NCBI GenBank assembly: GCA_045576895.1 | Contig: JAZNHI010000059.1 | Location: 1-15,060 of the forward strand | From: UBA3792 sp045576895 | Lineage (GTDB): Bacteria; Bacillota; Clostridia; Christensenellales; CAG-138 | Length of the DNA stretch: 15,060 bases | Direction of reading: 5' to 3' | Shown: one piece after another, positions 13,349 to 15,060 of the stretch | Position numbering within the stretch: the stretch's first letter is position 1 | How the letters are laid out: the number at the start of each line of letters is the position of its first letter | Made by a program: the position numbers and the translations under genes | The notes under the pieces: model-generated | The model's input: the letters and a program-made list of their open reading frames with translations, nothing else | What the model was told of the DNA's origin: nothing | The model's database searches: none

Positions 13349-13672
13349 GGTCAATTCCTTTTGATGAATTGCGCAATGCACAGAACAATCCCCCTCAGTC
13401 CCCCCTTTACACAAGGGGGCAAGGGAGAGCGCAACCAAAGACCTTCCCCCTGATGTGGGGAAGAGATGGCGACGCGCGATGGTACGCGCGGGCAGCGTGC
13501 GATCTACCGCCGTAATGAAGCGAAGCGAAATGGAGCCTATGGAAGCGCGCGACGGCACCGCTGAAACGAAGCGTTAGCGGAGTGGTTACGGTCCCGCAGG
13601 GACCGGATGAGGGGGATACGCAGAAAAGCGGAATGCTTTTCACGGATCCGTGAATTGCCTTGCGGCGCATGG
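13349..13672. repeat. Composite hairpin intergenic repeat, copy B
   Basis: This fills most of the gene-free gap after the butyryl-CoA operon. It repeats the block order of copy A (3464-3760): GGTCAATTC, TTTTGATG, CCCCTCAGTC, CCCCCTT/AAGGGGG hairpin (13401-13407/13413-13419), CGCAACCAAA, CTTCCCC/GGGGAAG hairpin (13443-13449/13457-13463), ACCGGATGAGG, ACGCAGAAAAGCGGAA with GAAAAGC/GCTTTTC arms, the 12-bp palindrome CACGGATCCGTG (13641-13652), GAATTGC and GGCGCATGG. Between the second hairpin and ACCGGATGAGG it has about 130 bases not found in copy A, including CGCGCG-rich and AGCGAAGCGAA stretches. No transposase is encoded and no coding frame looks real. Confidence 0.75.
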
Positions 13673-13691
13673 GGGAGGAGGGACCCGGCAT

Positions 13692-13725
13692 AAAAAGAAA
13701 GGCGCTCCGCAGGATGCGAAGCGCC
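13692..13725 (-). terminator. Rho-independent terminator of the zinc-ribbon protein gene
   Basis: On the minus strand GGCGCT-t-CGCA pairs with TGCG-g-AGCGCC (13701-13725), an 11-bp stem with one U-G pair and a TCC loop, followed by TTTCTTTTT. It begins 16 bases past the gene's stop codon. Confidence 0.92.
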
Positions 13726-13741
13726 GGGGAAATGTCGAGAA

Positions 13742-14554
13742 TCAGAACCCGAAGTAGCTGCCGAGGCGGCCGACTGCAACGCTTCCGCTTGCGCTGACGC
13801 CGGCGCGGAAGAACAGATAGCCGATCAGCAGGATCAGGCTCAGCGCGACAAAGCATACGCCGATGAAGATGAGGAAGCTTACGCGGCCGTTCTTTGCGTT
13901 CTTGCGAAGGGCGGTGTGCAGGATCATCGCCTGCGCCAGCATGGCGATCAGCGTAAACGGGATCACGAGATAGCCCCAGATCAGACCGAGGAGCATATTC
14001 AGCACAAAGATCAGCGTCAGCGGGATCGTCGAATACGCAACGGTGTTCAGGATGTTCATCAGACCGCGCTCGCTGCGGTGAATGACCTTTTCCAACAGGA
14101 AATACGCGCCGAACACCACGGCGTTCAGAAAGATTCCGATCAGGAATCCGAACAGCAGATGGAACCCGAAGTTGAAGACCGCGGAACCGAGCAGATAGGA
14201 ACCCATGCTGCCGAGCTCGCTGCCGATCAGAGAGGAGAGCGCGGCACTGAAGATCTGCCGGAGGTTGATCGCATAGGCGAATGCAAAGATGAGAATGTTC
14301 GTGCCAATCAGCATCGTCCATTCAAGCGTGTTGCTTTCTCCCGCGACATGGACGCCCTCGTCGGGCTTTTTCGAGAAGAACGCCTTCAGCGTGTTCAGCA
14401 GATTTTTAAAGATGGCGGGCGTCGTTTTGACGGGAGCGGCAGGCGCTTCTTCGAACAGACCGTCGGGCACACGGCGGCCGGGAATGGGTGCGCCGCAGTT
14501 TCTGCAGAATACGGAATCATCGGGGATCTGCGCCCCGCAGGTGGGACAATACAT
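13742..14554 (-). CDS. Zinc-ribbon polytopic membrane protein, function unknown
   Basis: The 270-residue protein opens with a zinc ribbon, C3-x2-C6 and C17-x2-C20 in YCPTCGAQIPDDSVFCRNCG, followed by a proline/alanine-rich linker (about 24-48) and a basic amphipathic stretch. From residue 80 on it is mostly membrane: helices at roughly 80-98, 121-155 (one or two), 172-192, 193-213 and 225-249. The layout, cytoplasmic zinc ribbon plus several helices with polar breaks, resembles the many Firmicutes zinc-ribbon/Yip1-like membrane proteins, which lack a known reaction. The ATG at 14554 has AAGGAGA upstream; the open frame's earlier ATG at 14593 has no ribosome binding site. It has its own promoter and terminator, so it is monocistronic. 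Confidence 0.85.
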   Translation of the reverse strand: MYCPTCGAQIPDDSVFCRNCGAPIPGRRVPDGLFEEAPAAPVKTTPAIFKNLLNTLKAFFSKKPDEGVHVAGESNTLEWTMLIGTNILIFAFAYAINLRQIFSAALSSLIGSELGSMGSYLLGSAVFNFGFHLLFGFLIGIFLNAVVFGAYFLLEKVIHRSERGLMNILNTVAYSTIPLTLIFVLNMLLGLIWGYLVIPFTLIAMLAQAMILHTALRKNAKNGRVSFLIFIGVCFVALSLILLIGYLFFRAGVSASGSVAVGRLGSYFGF

Positions 14555-14615
14555 GCTGTTTCTCCTTATCGTTCGGAATTTGCAAAGCCCCAAACCGGCA
14601 CTTTACAGTATATAC

Positions 14616-14644
14616 AGTATAGCACAAGCCGCAGAGCAATGCAA
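14616..14644 (-). promoter_or_regulatory. Promoter of the zinc-ribbon membrane protein gene
   Basis: On the minus strand TTGCAT (14639-14644), 17-bp spacer, TATACT (14616-14621), with TGC giving an extended -10. About 60 bases separate it from the ATG. Confidence 0.82.
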
Positions 14645-14700
14645 CAGGATTCGGCGTTTTCTCACGAATGCCGCGAAAGAGACGACCCTGCGGAACTGTT

Positions 14701-14720
14701 TTTTTCCGGAAACGGAAAAA
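14701..14720. other. AT-rich hairpin with GAAA tetraloop
   Basis: TTTTTCCG (14701-14708), GAAA, CGGAAAAA (14713-14720) form an 8-bp stem, with further GAAC/GTTC pairing outside it (14694-14697/14721-14724). It lies between the two divergent promoters of the flanking membrane-protein genes. It may be a weak bidirectional terminator or simply a chance palindrome. Confidence 0.4.
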
Positions 14721-14746
14721 GTTCGTAATTTTGTAACATAGAATTC

Positions 14747-14775
14747 GTTTTTTTTTTGCAAATTGTGTTTATAAT
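14747..14775 (+). promoter_or_regulatory. Probable promoter of the membrane protein gene at 14833
   Basis: TATAAT at 14770-14775 is a perfect -10, but the sequence 17 bp upstream (GTTTTT) is a poor -35. A long T-tract (about 14748-14757) lies just upstream of the core, which may help polymerase binding. Confidence 0.55.
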
Positions 14776-14832
14776 ACTTTCTAATAATAGAAATACGGAA
14801 CCTGTTCGGGGGGACGGTTAGGAGGCAGCAGT

Positions 14833-15060
14833 ATGCATATCGTACTCGGTATTCTGATGATTCTGGCGGCGGCGGCTCTGGGCTTTTTCGGCTACATGAT
14901 CGCCATGCGCGGCAAGTATGCGCTGATCACAAACTACGTCATGGAGAAGCACGCGGGCAAGGTGGACAGCCGCTATGCGCAGCGGGTCGGCTGGATCGAG
15001 ATCTTCGCAGCCGTGTATTTCTTCATCTTCGGCATCCTGTCGCTGTTCCTGTCGAACGGC
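14833..15060 (+). CDS. Small membrane protein, 3' end cut by the window
   Basis: Seventy-six codons are visible with no stop. The product starts MHIVLGILMILAAAALGFFGYMIAMRGKYALI, a first transmembrane helix at about 3-24 followed by a basic loop, then a charged stretch (MEKHAGKVDSRYAQRVGW) and a second helix from about 55 (IEIFAAVYFFIFGILSLFL). The shape recalls the small two- or three-helix DUF3784-like proteins of Firmicutes, but I would not assign that family firmly. GGAGG (14821-14825) is 7 bases before the ATG, and a TATAAT lies further upstream. Codon use matches the GC-rich neighbours. Confidence 0.75.
   Translation, partial: MHIVLGILMILAAAALGFFGYMIAMRGKYALITNYVMEKHAGKVDSRYAQRVGWIEIFAAVYFFIFGILSLFLSNG

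Noticed and set aside
13407..14321. 304-codon minus-strand frame overlapping the zinc-ribbon gene
   Set aside because: It runs out of frame through the zinc-ribbon gene, its terminator and repeat copy B, and its translation is arginine/proline-rich without domains.

Overview
The window looks like chromosomal DNA from a GC-rich, anaerobic, butyrate-forming member of the Firmicutes (class Clostridia, probably an uncultured gut lineage). The evidence is the crt-hbd-bcd-etfB-etfA gene order, AGGAGG-type ribosome binding sites before almost every gene, sigma-A-like promoters with 17-bp spacers, citrate lyase genes, and AT-rich spacers between GC-rich genes. Assignment below class level is a guess. 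No rRNA, tRNA, CRISPR array, transposase or phage gene is visible.

Layout. Positions 1-194 hold 79-bp tandem repeats that end at the stop codon of citF. The minus-strand pair citE-citF (2475 to 195) encodes the beta and alpha subunits of citrate lyase and has a clear promoter, but no citD (acyl carrier subunit) lies beside it. Positions 2476-2989 are gene-free. This stretch contains a striking AT-rich island (2559-2917) built of nested inverted repeats, followed by operator-like palindromes and a small winged-helix gene (2990-3424). A composite hairpin repeat (3464-3760) separates this from a two-gene operon: a P-loop ATPase with a C-terminal motif like the alanyl/threonyl-tRNA synthetase second additional domain (3879-4814), then an aldo/keto reductase (4825-5823).

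Next come a small two-helix membrane protein (5914-6462) and a DUF4160-DUF2442 pair (6580-7149), each behind a promoter carrying the same 13-bp extended -10 block. A minus-strand EamA/DMT permease (7179-8120) is divergent from the main metabolic operon. That operon, crt-hbd-bcd-etfB-etfA (8308-13207), converts 3-hydroxybutyryl-CoA (made from acetoacetyl-CoA by Hbd) through crotonyl-CoA to butyryl-CoA. Bcd with EtfAB probably couples this to ferredoxin reduction by electron bifurcation. The thiolase that would supply acetoacetyl-CoA, and the terminal CoA-transferase or butyrate kinase, are not in the window. A strong terminator follows etfA.

A second copy of the composite hairpin repeat (13349-13672) follows. 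Then come a minus-strand zinc-ribbon membrane protein (13742-14554) with its own promoter and terminator, and the start of a plus-strand membrane protein cut off by the window end (14833-15060).

The most unusual material is the AT-rich inverted-repeat island next to the HTH gene, the P-loop/SAD-like protein of unknown function, and the hairpin repeat family in four intergenic gaps, including one inside the butyrate operon. These are reported as candidates, not as demonstrated systems.
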